Source of the DNA: JBFLYH01 sp964630235
Lineage (GTDB): Bacteria; Oederibacteriota; JAAXVQ01; JAUVAV01
Direction: 5' to 3'
Assembly: GCA_964630235.1 (NCBI GenBank)
Contig: CAZVUO010000001.1
Coordinates: 1,054,001 to 1,118,000 of the forward strand
DNA length: 64,000 nt
In this document: positions 43,491 to 51,194 of the stretch, piece by piece
Layout of the letters: the number at the start of each line of letters is the position of its first letter
How positions within the stretch are numbered: the first letter of the stretch is position 1
Made by a program: the position numbers and the translations under genes
Notes under the pieces: generated by a model
Database searches by the model: none
What the model was told of the DNA's origin: nothing
What the model saw: the letters and a program-made list of their open reading frames with translations, nothing else

Positions 43491-43771
43491 GCACATTGAA
43501 ACGGGTGGGGGTCGAGGTCCTGGGGCAGGTTCAGGGCGTTGGATTCCGCTATTTCGCCCAGCACGCGGCCCAGGGCAGGCATCTGACCGGGTTCGTCAAG
43601 AATTGTTCGGATGGCAGCGTGGCCCTTGAAGCGCAGGGCCCGGAGGAAGCGGTCGAGGATTTCGTGCGGGTTTTGGAACAAGGACCCCGTCTGGCCCTGG
43701 TGGAACGGGTGCTGGTGACTCCGCGGGAGCTCCAGGCCGGTGAAACAGGGTTCGAGATCAGATTTTTTTGA
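43484..43771 (+). CDS. acyP: acylphosphatase
   Basis: The 95-residue enzyme splits acyl phosphates. VQGVGFRYFAQ (16-26, Arg22) and GFVKNCSDGSV (Asn40) are the catalytic motifs. A GTG start overlaps the end of the YjbH-like gene. A nearby ATG at the same frame is not available without losing the first strand. Confidence 0.92.
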   Translation: MVSTLKRVGVEVLGQVQGVGFRYFAQHAAQGRHLTGFVKNCSDGSVALEAQGPEEAVEDFVRVLEQGPRLALVERVLVTPRELQAGETGFEIRFF

Positions 43772-43813
43772 GCGCTCCGGCGGAACCTGATAACGGACCA
43801 TAAGGGATTCGGC

Positions 43814-45061
43814 ATGGCGGAAGCAAAGGCATCGAAACGCAAGAAAGACCGGGAACGCCGCCGCTTGCGCAAGGCGCGGAAGCGGGGGCGCCCGCCCAAG
43901 GCGCGGAAGCGGGGGCGCCCGCCCAAGGCGCGGAAGCGGGGGCGCCCGCCCAAGGCGCGAAAGCGGGGGCGCCCGCCCAAGGCGCGGAAGCGGGGACGCC
44001 CGCCTAAAAAAGCCGCGGTTTTTCCGCAACCCGCGGCCGAACCCGAGGCAAAACCGGTTGCGGCCGCGCCGGCCGAACCGCTGCGGGAACCGGAAGAACC
44101 CGAGACGCTTGAGGCCGAAGAGGCGGAAGAAGAAGCGCTGGAATCTGAAGTTGAGGAACTTGAACCCGAGGCCCTCCTGGCGGCGGCGGAAAAAGACACC
44201 GCCCCGGAGCGGCGGGAAGACCTGGACGCGGTCAAACAGTATTTGGACGAGGTCAGCAAAGTTCCGCTGCTGACGTTCGAGCAGGAACAATCCCTGGCGC
44301 GGCGCGCGAACCGGCAGGATGCCGCGGCCCGGCAGACGATGATCGTCAGCAATCTGCGCCTGGTGATTTCCATCGCCAAGCGGTATTTGAACCGCGGTCT
44401 CTCCCTGCTGGACCTGATCGAAGAGGGGAATCTCGGCTTGATGCGGGCGGTGGAAAAGTTCGTTCCCGAGAAGGGGTTCCGTTTTTCGACCTATGCGGCC
44501 TGGTGGGTGCGGCAGTACATCAAGCGCGCCCTGGCCAACCAGAGCAATCTGATCCGCCTGCCCGTGCACGTGGTGGAGAAGGTGTCCCGGCTGGCCCGCG
44601 TCCGCTATGAACTGGCGCAAAAGCTCCGGCGCGAACCCGAACCCGCCGAGCTGGCCAAGGCCCTGCGTCTGTCCGTTGAGCAGGTTGCGGATATTCTGCA
44701 AATGGAACAGAAGCCCGCCTACCTGGAAACCATGGTGGGACAATCCTCGGCCTCGGAAGGGCGCAAGCTTCTGGAAGTGCTGGAGGATACCAAGCCCGAG
44801 TCGCCGGACGCGGTCGTGGTCGGGCGCATCCAGCGGGAACAGCTGCAAAACCTGCTGGACCTGTTGACGGACAAGGAACGGGAGATCCTCGTTGCGCGGT
44901 TCGGCCTGGCGGACGAACCGCCCTGCACCCTCGAAGAAACCGGTAAAAAGTTCGATCTGACGCGGGAGCGCATCCGGCAAATCGAAGTGGGCGCCCTGAA
45001 GAAATTACGGACCCACCTGCGCCAGCACCACGCTTCGCTGGACGATATTTTCAACGACTAG
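43814..45061 (+). CDS. sigma70-family sigma factor with five AT-hook repeats
   Basis: The 415-residue sigma has the usual regions 1.2, 2, 3 and 4 (DLDAVKQYLDEVSKVPLL, then SNLRLVISIAKRYLNRGLSL, RFSTYAAWWVRQYIKRAL and the region 4 helix LTRERIRQIEVGALKKL), each quoted in part. The unusual part is the N-terminus: residues 21-65 are five exact nine-residue units of the type A-R-K-R-G-R-P-P-K, the AT-hook core RGRPPK. An acidic Pro/Ala linker (66-140) follows. It lacks region 1.1. It could be the primary sigma or a stress-type alternative. Confidence 0.9.
   Translation: MAEAKASKRKKDRERRRLRKARKRGRPPKARKRGRPPKARKRGRPPKARKRGRPPKARKRGRPPKKAAVFPQPAAEPEAKPVAAAPAEPLREPEEPETLEAEEAEEEALESEVEELEPEALLAAAEKDTAPERREDLDAVKQYLDEVSKVPLLTFEQEQSLARRANRQDAAARQTMIVSNLRLVISIAKRYLNRGLSLLDLIEEGNLGLMRAVEKFVPEKGFRFSTYAAWWVRQYIKRALANQSNLIRLPVHVVEKVSRLARVRYELAQKLRREPEPAELAKALRLSVEQVADILQMEQKPAYLETMVGQSSASEGRKLLEVLEDTKPESPDAVVVGRIQREQLQNLLDLLTDKEREILVARFGLADEPPCTLEETGKKFDLTRERIRQIEVGALKKLRTHLRQHHASLDDIFND
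43874..44008 (+). repeat. 27-bp tandem repeat encoding AT hooks
   Basis: Five units start at 43874, 43901, 43928, 43955 and 43982, each GCGCGGAAGCGGGGGCGCCC plus GCCCAAG with few changes. Exact multiples of three keep the frame, so copy number can change without loss of the sigma factor. Confidence 0.9.
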
Positions 45062-45071
45062 AGGTGAAATC

Positions 45072-45590
45072 ATGACGGACGCATGGCAGCGGTTGATTCG
45101 GGACGTGCCGGATTTTCCCAAGCCCGGCATCTTGTTCAAGGACATCACCCCTCTTCTGGCCCAGCCCGAAGCCTGGAAGACGGCCATTGCGCAGCTGGCC
45201 GAACCCTACCGCCAAAAGCAGGTTCAGCAGGTGGTATGCGTGGAGTCGCGTGGATTTCTCGTGGGTTCGGCCCTGGCCGCTCTTTTGGGAGCCGGTCTGG
45301 TACCAGTGCGCAAACCGGGCAAACTGCCAGCGGCGACACTGCGGGCGGATTATGCGTTGGAATACGGAACCGACAGCCTGGAGATCCACGCGGATGCTTT
45401 TGCGCCCCGGACGCGGGTTCTGATCGTGGATGACCTGCTGGCCACCGGCGGCACGACCGCGGCCGCGGCGGACTTGGTCAACCGGCTGCGGGGAACCCTG
45501 GTCGGCGCGGCCTTCTTAATCGAGTTGACTTTTCTCAAGGGCCGGGAGAAATTAGCTGGGCTGGACGTGCACAGCCTGATCAAGTATTGA
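45072..45590 (+). CDS. apt: adenine phosphoribosyltransferase
   Basis: The 172-residue salvage enzyme makes AMP from adenine and PRPP. DFPKPGILFKDITPLL opens it and VLIVDDLLATGGTTAAAADL (about 116-135) is the PRPP loop. GAGGTGAAATC precedes the ATG. It follows the sigma factor by 10 bases. Confidence 0.95.
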   Translation: MTDAWQRLIRDVPDFPKPGILFKDITPLLAQPEAWKTAIAQLAEPYRQKQVQQVVCVESRGFLVGSALAALLGAGLVPVRKPGKLPAATLRADYALEYGTDSLEIHADAFAPRTRVLIVDDLLATGGTTAAAADLVNRLRGTLVGAAFLIELTFLKGREKLAGLDVHSLIKY

Positions 45591-45617
45591 TCCTCTCCGC
45601 GGGACTTGCTTCGCTAG

Positions 45618-45645
45618 CTGCCTGCCACGCCAAAAACGCGCGGCA
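45618..45645. repeat. small hairpin
   Basis: CCTGCCACGCC AAAAAC GCGCGGCAGG, related to 38125-38152. Confidence 0.45.
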
Positions 45646-45679
45646 GGATCAATACCCCGGGAATTCCCGGGGGACTCCA

Positions 45680-45756
45680 GCCCCCGTAGCTCAGGTGGAT
45701 AGAGCAGCGGTTTCCTAAACCGTTGGCCGTGCGTTCGAGTCGCGCCGGGGGCACCA
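45680..45756 (+). tRNA. tRNA-Arg (CCT)
   Basis: A 77-base tRNA with acceptor GCCCCCG/CGGGGGC and encoded CCA. The anticodon loop TTCCTAA gives CCT, reading AGG. Confidence 0.93.
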
Positions 45757-45775
45757 GCGCCGCGCTGCGCGCGGC

Positions 45776-45868
45776 GCAGAGAAGTCGAGAGGCGAGAGGG
45801 GAAAGGCGATAAGAGCAAGCCGAACGACTTCGGTCGCCTATCGCCTTTCGACTCTCGGACTTTAAGCT
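45776..45868. repeat. long imperfect inverted repeat after tRNA-Arg
   Basis: AGTCGAGAGGCGAGAGGGGAAAGGCGATAAG pairs with CGCCTATCGCCTTTCGACTCTCGGACTT. It uses the same words as 42159-42226. Nothing else is in the spacer before the PHP gene. Confidence 0.6.
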
Positions 45869-45923
45869 CCAAAGGCGCGGGACAGAGCAGTCGTGAGGCG
45901 AATAAATTTCAAAGAGGTCTGCC

Positions 45924-46592
45924 ATGATTGACCTGCATACGCACACGCTGCATTCGGACGGCGAGCTACTTCCGGCCGAACTGGCGCGGCGGGCCAAGGT
46001 GAAAGGCTACCAGGCCCTGGCGCTAACGGACCACGCGGACCAATCGAACTTGATGGACCTCGTGCCGGCAATGGTCTCCGCGGCCCGGGAGCTCGGCGCG
46101 GGATTGGGTCTGGTGGTGCTGGCCGGCGTCGAGCTGACCCACGTGCCCCCGCGCCAGATCCCGGGGCTGATCCGCGCGGCGCGCGAGCTGGGCGCTGACC
46201 TGGTGGTCGTGCACGGGGAAACCCCGGTGGAACCCGTGGCGCCGGGCACGAACCGCGCCGCCATCTTGGGCGGGGCGGACGTGCTGGCGCATCCGGGGCT
46301 GATTTCCGCCGAGGAGGCGCGACTCGCCCGGCTGCACGGCGTGGCGCTGGAACTCACCTCCCGGGCCGGACACTCCCTGACCAACGGCCACGTGGCCGCC
46401 ACGGCCGGCCGGGCACGCTGCCCCCTGGTGGTGAACAGCGACACCCACGCGCCGCGCGATCTGCACACGCCGGAGCTGATTGCGGCCGTGGTGAGAGGCG
46501 CCGGACTGCCGGCCGCTTCCGTTCGCCGCCTGCACGCGCACGCCGGGACGATCTGCCGGCGCGCGCTTACGCGCCGGAAGCGCTTGACCTGA
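45924..46592 (+). CDS. PHP-domain phosphoesterase
   Basis: The 222-residue protein has HTHTLHSDGE (5-14: metal-binding His5, His7 and Asp12), LTDHADQSN, HPGLIS and NSDTHAP, the four PHP motifs. PHP proteins are phosphoesterases such as histidinol or ribonucleotide phosphatases. AAAGAGGT precedes the ATG. Confidence 0.85.
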   Translation: MIDLHTHTLHSDGELLPAELARRAKVKGYQALALTDHADQSNLMDLVPAMVSAARELGAGLGLVVLAGVELTHVPPRQIPGLIRAARELGADLVVVHGETPVEPVAPGTNRAAILGGADVLAHPGLISAEEARLARLHGVALELTSRAGHSLTNGHVAATAGRARCPLVVNSDTHAPRDLHTPELIAAVVRGAGLPAASVRRLHAHAGTICRRALTRRKRLT

Positions 46593-46616
46593 ACGGCCGA
46601 GAAAAAAATCCGCGCA

Positions 46617-46705
46617 GTGTGGAATACCCCCTGAAAAGCCAAGGTGGATTCAGGGGGTAACAGGGTGCCGGCGGAACCTGTTTGGTTTTTTCAGCACCCT
46701 GCCAA
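46617..46705. repeat. dispersed composite hairpin element, copy 3 (inverted)
   Basis: The first two modules of the element at 20-299 and 18590-18716 in reverse order and orientation: GTGGAATACCCC...GGGGGTAA, then AGGGTGCC...GGTTTTTTCAGCACCCTG. It sits just before the TPR protein gene. Confidence 0.8.
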
Positions 46706-46727
46706 CCTTTTAGAAGCGAGGAAGCGC

Positions 46728-47456
46728 ATGGCAAAAAAGCTATACACCCACAAGCAAATCAGAAAGTCCATCAAACAGGATGAGCTGCGCAACGTCTTGA
46801 CGCGCCTCATCACTTCGGCGCGCCAAAACACGGAGAACCTGTTGATCGTGGGCATTATCGTGGTCGTCATCGCGATCTTGATCCCGTTGTACTTTCATAA
46901 TCAGCGCGAGAACGGCAAGCGCGCCGTAGAATTGCTGAACCGGGCGGTCGGATGGTCGCTCCAGCCCCTGGGCGCCTCGGGGGGCGAATCGTTCCGCACC
47001 GCGGCGGAGAAGTATCAAAAGGCGCAGCAGGGATTCGCGGAAGTCACGGCCAGTTACCGGAACGCGTCCGCGGCCCAGCAGGCGCGCCGGCTCGAGGCCA
47101 ACAGCTGGTTCTACCTGGGAGAATACGCCAAGGCACGGGAGATCTACCAAACCGAAGCCGCCAAAGCCAAGGAGCCCACGCTGCGCGGCTCCCTGCTGGA
47201 ACGCCTGGGCGCCTGCCAGGAAAACCTGAAGGAATGGGACGCGGCCCGGCAAACCTACGAGACCCTGCTGGCGGAACTGCCTGGGTATTTCAACCGCCGC
47301 GCCGTCCGCCTGGCGATCGCGCGCTGCCAGCGCCACCTCGGACAGGCCGAGGAGGCGGACAAAATTCTGCAAGCCGAGGCGGCCGCGGAACCCGGCAGTT
47401 ACTGGGCCGAAGTGGCCCGGCAGATGCGGGTGGCGCCGCCGGTCCAGGTGAAATAA
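46728..47456 (+). CDS. membrane-anchored TPR protein
   Basis: The 242-residue protein has a basic N-terminus, one membrane span (about 38-58: NLLIVGIIVVVIAILIPLY, part shown) and TPR-like helices (about 120-235). This layout recalls YfgM-type proteins that help at the translocon/outer-membrane assembly. The start has GCGAGGAAGC before the ATG; codons upstream fall in the repeat element. Confidence 0.72.
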   Translation: MAKKLYTHKQIRKSIKQDELRNVLTRLITSARQNTENLLIVGIIVVVIAILIPLYFHNQRENGKRAVELLNRAVGWSLQPLGASGGESFRTAAEKYQKAQQGFAEVTASYRNASAAQQARRLEANSWFYLGEYAKAREIYQTEAAKAKEPTLRGSLLERLGACQENLKEWDAARQTYETLLAELPGYFNRRAVRLAIARCQRHLGQAEEADKILQAEAAAEPGSYWAEVARQMRVAPPVQVK

Positions 47457-47460
47457 AGGC

Positions 47461-47487
47461 TTGACAGCGGGCGGCTGGTGGGATAAT
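47461..47487 (+). promoter_or_regulatory. candidate promoter for tRNA-Ala
   Basis: TTGACA and GATAAT are 15 bases apart, 47 bases before the tRNA. Confidence 0.45.
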
Positions 47488-47533
47488 GAATTACCCTGCG
47501 GTTCGAAAAGGATCATGCGGGTTGTTGCAATGT

Positions 47534-47610
<77 letters not shown>

Positions 47611-47735
47611 GAAAATTTTGCGGAGCAAAATTTTCTGGAGCAATTGAGCAGTTTGAGCAAATTGAGCAATTTGAAAATGCTCAATTGCGGTCAAATTGCT
47701 CCACTTGCTCCATTTGCTCCGATGTTATTTTTTTA
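47611..47735. repeat. AT-rich nested inverted repeats after tRNA-Ala
   Basis: A tight hairpin GAAAATTTTGC GGA GCAAAATTTTC is followed by GGAGCAATTGAGCAGTTTGAGC pairing with ...TCAAATTGCTCC and CATTTGCTCC. Several short GAGCAATT words are repeated. Confidence 0.65.
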
Positions 47736-47843
47736 CGGAGCGAACATTTCGGAGCAGGCGAGCAGGAGAATAGTTGAATCCCATTGGGGACAACCAACTG
47801 ATCATCTGTTCAACTGGTCCGGATCTTCCTTCGTGGTTCATTA

Positions 47844-47878
47844 GCCCCTCGGCGGGGATTGCCGAGGGGCATTTTTTT
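47844..47878 (+). terminator. rho-independent terminator
   Basis: GCCCCTCGGC GGGGATT GCCGAGGGGC followed by ATTTTTTT, a strong hairpin with a T-run. It ends the tRNA-Ala transcript. Confidence 0.85.
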
Positions 47879-47916
47879 ACTTTCGTTATGCCAGTGAAAA
47901 GGCCTAAACTGCACAC

Positions 47917-48753
47917 ATGATCTGCCCAGTCGTGGATTTCCATGTACACGCGTTCCCGGACGACATCGCCGCGCGGGCGGTCCGGCCGCTGGCGGACCGT
48001 TTTGGGGCACAGCCGTATTTCCATCCCACCCTCAAGGAGCTCCAGGCTGTCAGACAGCGGAACGGCGTGGAACGGGTGGTGATCCAGCCCGTGGCCACAA
48101 AACCCGCGCAGGTACCGGTCATCAACCGCTGGGCCGCCGGCCTGCGGGAACAGCCGGGTCTGGTGGCCTTTGGGGCCCTTCATCCCGACCTGCCCCAGGA
48201 CGCCATTGAAGAACAGGTCAACTGGCTCCGGAGCCAGGGCGTACCCGGCGTGAAGCTGCACGCGGAGTTCCAGGATTTTTACCCCGACGATGACCGGCTG
48301 TCCGGCCTGTACGCGGCGCTGGAACGGGCGGGCTTGATCTGCCTGCAGCACGCGGGTGTTGACCTGGGTTATCCGCCGCCGGTCAAGGCCACCCCCGAGC
48401 GCCTGCGGCAGGTGCATGTGGGATTTCCCCGTCTCCGGCTCGTGGCCGCCCATCTGGGCGGCTACCAGCAATGGTCCGAAGTGGAACGTCACTTGGTCGG
48501 CCTGCCCATTTGGCTGGACACGGCTTATTGCCTGCAGGACCCGCTCCCGCCCCTGCTGCTCGAAATCATCCGGGCGCATGGCGCCAAACGCGTGTTGTTC
48601 GCCAGCGACTCGCCCTGGGGCGACCTGTCCAGGCACCTGCGCCATTTGCGCGAAAGCCCGCTGACCCCGCAAGAAATAACGGACATTGCCGGTCAAAATG
48701 CGTATAATCTGTTAGGCATCAAATCCTCTCCCGCGGATGGTGAGCCCGCATGA
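47917..48753 (+). CDS. amidohydrolase-family protein
   Basis: The 278-residue TIM-barrel metal-dependent hydrolase: DFHVHAF (7-13) at the N-terminus, QPVATKP, VKLHAEF, LQHAGVD, AAHLGGY and ASDSPWGD (about 238-245) give the metal ligands. The family covers decarboxylases and lactonases; the substrate is unknown. Its stop overlaps the next start (ATGA). Confidence 0.82.
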   Translation: MICPVVDFHVHAFPDDIAARAVRPLADRFGAQPYFHPTLKELQAVRQRNGVERVVIQPVATKPAQVPVINRWAAGLREQPGLVAFGALHPDLPQDAIEEQVNWLRSQGVPGVKLHAEFQDFYPDDDRLSGLYAALERAGLICLQHAGVDLGYPPPVKATPERLRQVHVGFPRLRLVAAHLGGYQQWSEVERHLVGLPIWLDTAYCLQDPLPPLLLEIIRAHGAKRVLFASDSPWGDLSRHLRHLRESPLTPQEITDIAGQNAYNLLGIKSSPADGEPA

Positions 48754-49211
48754 AAGAGCTGGAAGTCATTCGACAAGTCGAGATTTTTCAGGGGCTTTCG
48801 GATAAGGAACTCGCCACTTTTGTCCGGCGCGCCAAACAAATGGAATATAAAACCGACGGGATCATCGTGAAGGAGAAGTCCCCGGGCGGCATGATGCACG
48901 TCATTCTGGAAGGCAGCGTGGAGGTCCGGAAGAAAGTCGGTGATTCGGATGAAAAACCGCTGGCCGTGCTTAGCGAGGGACAGGTATTTGGGGAAATGTC
49001 GCTGTTTGACGGACTCCCTTATTCAGCCAGTGTCGTGGCCAGGGAGAACACCTCGACGTTGACCATCACCCGGGGCGATTTTCTGGAACTGGCCGAGAGC
49101 GAACCGGCCATGCTTCTGAAAGTGACCATGAACTTGATCACCACGCTCTCGGCCCGCCTCCGCAAGACCAATGAAAACCTCGTTACCTTTGCCTTGATGC
49201 GCGGGGCCTGA
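48750..49211 (+). CDS. cyclic nucleotide-binding domain protein
   Basis: The 153-residue protein is one CNB domain with VLSEGQVFGEMSLFDGLPYSASV (about 73-95, quoted in part), the phosphate-binding cassette. No DNA-binding or catalytic domain follows. It may regulate a partner by binding cAMP or act structurally. Confidence 0.85.
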   Translation: MKELEVIRQVEIFQGLSDKELATFVRRAKQMEYKTDGIIVKEKSPGGMMHVILEGSVEVRKKVGDSDEKPLAVLSEGQVFGEMSLFDGLPYSASVVARENTSTLTITRGDFLELAESEPAMLLKVTMNLITTLSARLRKTNENLVTFALMRGA

Positions 49212-49318
49212 TCCTTCAAAGCGCAATAAAAACAGGGTTATTCCATAAAAACCGGCCTCATCCCTTGTTTGGAGCCCCTTTTTTCAACTCCGGCCTTTTC
49301 ACGGCGCCTAATTAATCA

Positions 49319-49346
49319 TTGACTTTGTGGAAAATCTCCATATTAT
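49319..49346 (+). promoter_or_regulatory. candidate sigma70 promoter for the ilv-leu cluster
   Basis: TTGACT and TATTAT are 16 bases apart in an AT-rich spacer, about 55 bases before ilvD. No leader peptide rich in Ile, Val or Leu codons and no T-box-like structure is visible. Confidence 0.55.
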
Positions 49347-49399
49347 ATCTTAACTTTCCAACTTTTCTGACTACCTGTCAAAGGGTGAGGAGGACCGCC

Positions 49400-51061
49400 A
49401 TGCGCAGTGATTTAGTCAAGAAGGGGGTGGCCAAATCGCCTCACCGGGCCCTCTTTAAGGCGATCGGCTACTCCAACGCGGAGTTGGAACGCCCGCTGAT
49501 CGGCATAGTCAATTCCTTCAACGAGATCATCCCCGGCCACGTGCACCTGCAGAAGCTGGCCGAGGCCGTGAAAGCCGGCGTGTACATGGCCGGTGGCACG
49601 CCCATGGAATTCAACACCATCGGCATCTGCGACGGCATCGCCATGAACCACGAGGGCATGAAGTATTCGCTGGTGACCCGCGAGATCATCGCCGACTCGG
49701 TCGAGGCCGTGGCCATGGGTCTGCCGTTCGACGGCCTGGTGCTGTTGCCCAACTGCGATAAAATCATCCCGGGCATGATCATGGCCGCGGCCCGGCTGAA
49801 CATCCCCACGGTGCTGGTTTCCGGCGGGCCGATGCTGCCGGGTGAATTCCGGGGCAAAAAGCTGGACCTCATTAAAGGTCCGTTCGAAAACATGGCCCAA
49901 GCCAAGGCCGGCAAGATCTCCGAAGAGGACTTTTGCGCCATGGAAGACGCGGCCTGCCCGACCTGCGGCTCCTGCGCCGGGCTGTTCACCGCGAACACCA
50001 TGAACTGCCTGTCCGAAGCCCTGGGCCTGGCTTTGCCGGGCAACGGCTCCGCGCCCGCGGTATCCTCGGAGCGGACGCGCCTGGCCAAACAGGCCGGCAT
50101 CGCCATCATGGACGTGGTGAGCAAACAGCTTATTCCGTCCAAGATTTTAACGCTGGAGGCGTTCCGCAACGCCATCGCCGTGGACGTGGCCATGGGCGGC
50201 TCGACCAACACCGTTTTGCACCTGCCGGCGATCGCGCATGAAGTCGGGATCAAGCTGGAACTCGAGGAGTTCAACCGCATGTCGGCCAAGACCCCGCACC
50301 TGTGCAGCGTGAGCCCCTCGGGCGACCACTTCATGGTGGACGTGCACCGGGCCGGCGGCGTGCAGGCGGTGATGAAGGTGCTGGCCGAGAAGGGACTGAT
50401 CGCCGATACACTGCCCACGGTGAGCGGGCAGACCGTGGCCGGCAACCTGCGCCAGGCCAAGGTGTGGGACGAGACCGTGATCCGGCCGCTGTCCAATCCC
50501 TATCACGCGCAGGGCGGGCTGGCTATTTTGCGCGGCAACATCGCCCCTGAGGGCGGGGTTGTCAAACAGTCGGCCGTGGCGCCGGAGATGATGCGCCACA
50601 CCGGCCCGGCGCGGGTCTTCGACAGCGAGGACGACGCCTTCGCGGCGATCATGAACAGCCAGATCAAGAAGGGCGACGTGGTGGTGATCCGCTACGAAGG
50701 CCCGAAAGGCGGTCCGGGCATGCGGGAGATGCTCTCGCCGACCAGTTCCATCGCCGGCATGGGCTTGGACAAGGACGTGGCCTTGATCACGGACGGCCGC
50801 TTTTCCGGGGGCACGCGGGGCGCGGCCATCGGCCACATTTCGCCCGAAGCCGCGGCCGGCGGTCCGATTGCGGCGATCCAAGAAGGGGATCAGATCGAGA
50901 TTGACATCCCGCATCGCACGCTCAACCTCCTGGTTTCGGAAAGCGAGCTTGCACAGCGGATGGCCGCGCTCAAGCTCAAACCCGGCAAACCCCTGAAGGG
51001 CGTGCTGGCGCGGTATGCCAAGCAAGTGACCTCGGGCAGCACGGGGGCGGTATTGGCGTAG
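49400..51061 (+). CDS. ilvD: dihydroxy-acid dehydratase
   Basis: The 553-residue iron-sulfur enzyme makes the 2-oxo acids of valine and isoleucine. ICDGIAMNHEGM, NCDKIIPGM and CPTCGSCAGLFTANTMNC (quoted parts) carry the cluster and substrate ligands; GPKGGPGMREML and TDGRFSGGTRG are further signatures. The start follows GAGGAGGACC; codons upstream lie in the AT-rich promoter region. It begins the branched-chain cluster. Confidence 0.96.
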   Translation: MRSDLVKKGVAKSPHRALFKAIGYSNAELERPLIGIVNSFNEIIPGHVHLQKLAEAVKAGVYMAGGTPMEFNTIGICDGIAMNHEGMKYSLVTREIIADSVEAVAMGLPFDGLVLLPNCDKIIPGMIMAAARLNIPTVLVSGGPMLPGEFRGKKLDLIKGPFENMAQAKAGKISEEDFCAMEDAACPTCGSCAGLFTANTMNCLSEALGLALPGNGSAPAVSSERTRLAKQAGIAIMDVVSKQLIPSKILTLEAFRNAIAVDVAMGGSTNTVLHLPAIAHEVGIKLELEEFNRMSAKTPHLCSVSPSGDHFMVDVHRAGGVQAVMKVLAEKGLIADTLPTVSGQTVAGNLRQAKVWDETVIRPLSNPYHAQGGLAILRGNIAPEGGVVKQSAVAPEMMRHTGPARVFDSEDDAFAAIMNSQIKKGDVVVIRYEGPKGGPGMREMLSPTSSIAGMGLDKDVALITDGRFSGGTRGAAIGHISPEAAAGGPIAAIQEGDQIEIDIPHRTLNLLVSESELAQRMAALKLKPGKPLKGVLARYAKQVTSGSTGAVLA

Positions 51062-51075
51062 CCGGTACCGCCGGG

Positions 51076-51181
51076 GCAATTGAGCGATAGAAAATAGAAA
51101 ATGGAAAAAGAAATCCGACGTCTACGAAGGTAGTGACGAGCTCAATTGCGGTCTATTCTCGATTTTCCATTTTCTGTTTAA
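51076..51181. repeat. AT-rich inverted repeat between ilvD and ilvB
   Basis: GGCAATTGAGCGATAGAAAATAG and AATGGAAAAAG pair with CTCAATTGCGGTCTATTC and TTTTCCATTTTCTG. It shares words with other spacers (CAATTGAGC, AATAGAAAA). Confidence 0.6.
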
Positions 51182-51194
51182 GGTGGTGAGGATC

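Noticed and set aside
49212..49399. T-box or leader-peptide attenuator before ilvD
   Set aside because: No peptide rich in branched-chain codons and no T-box consensus or clear alternative stems are visible.
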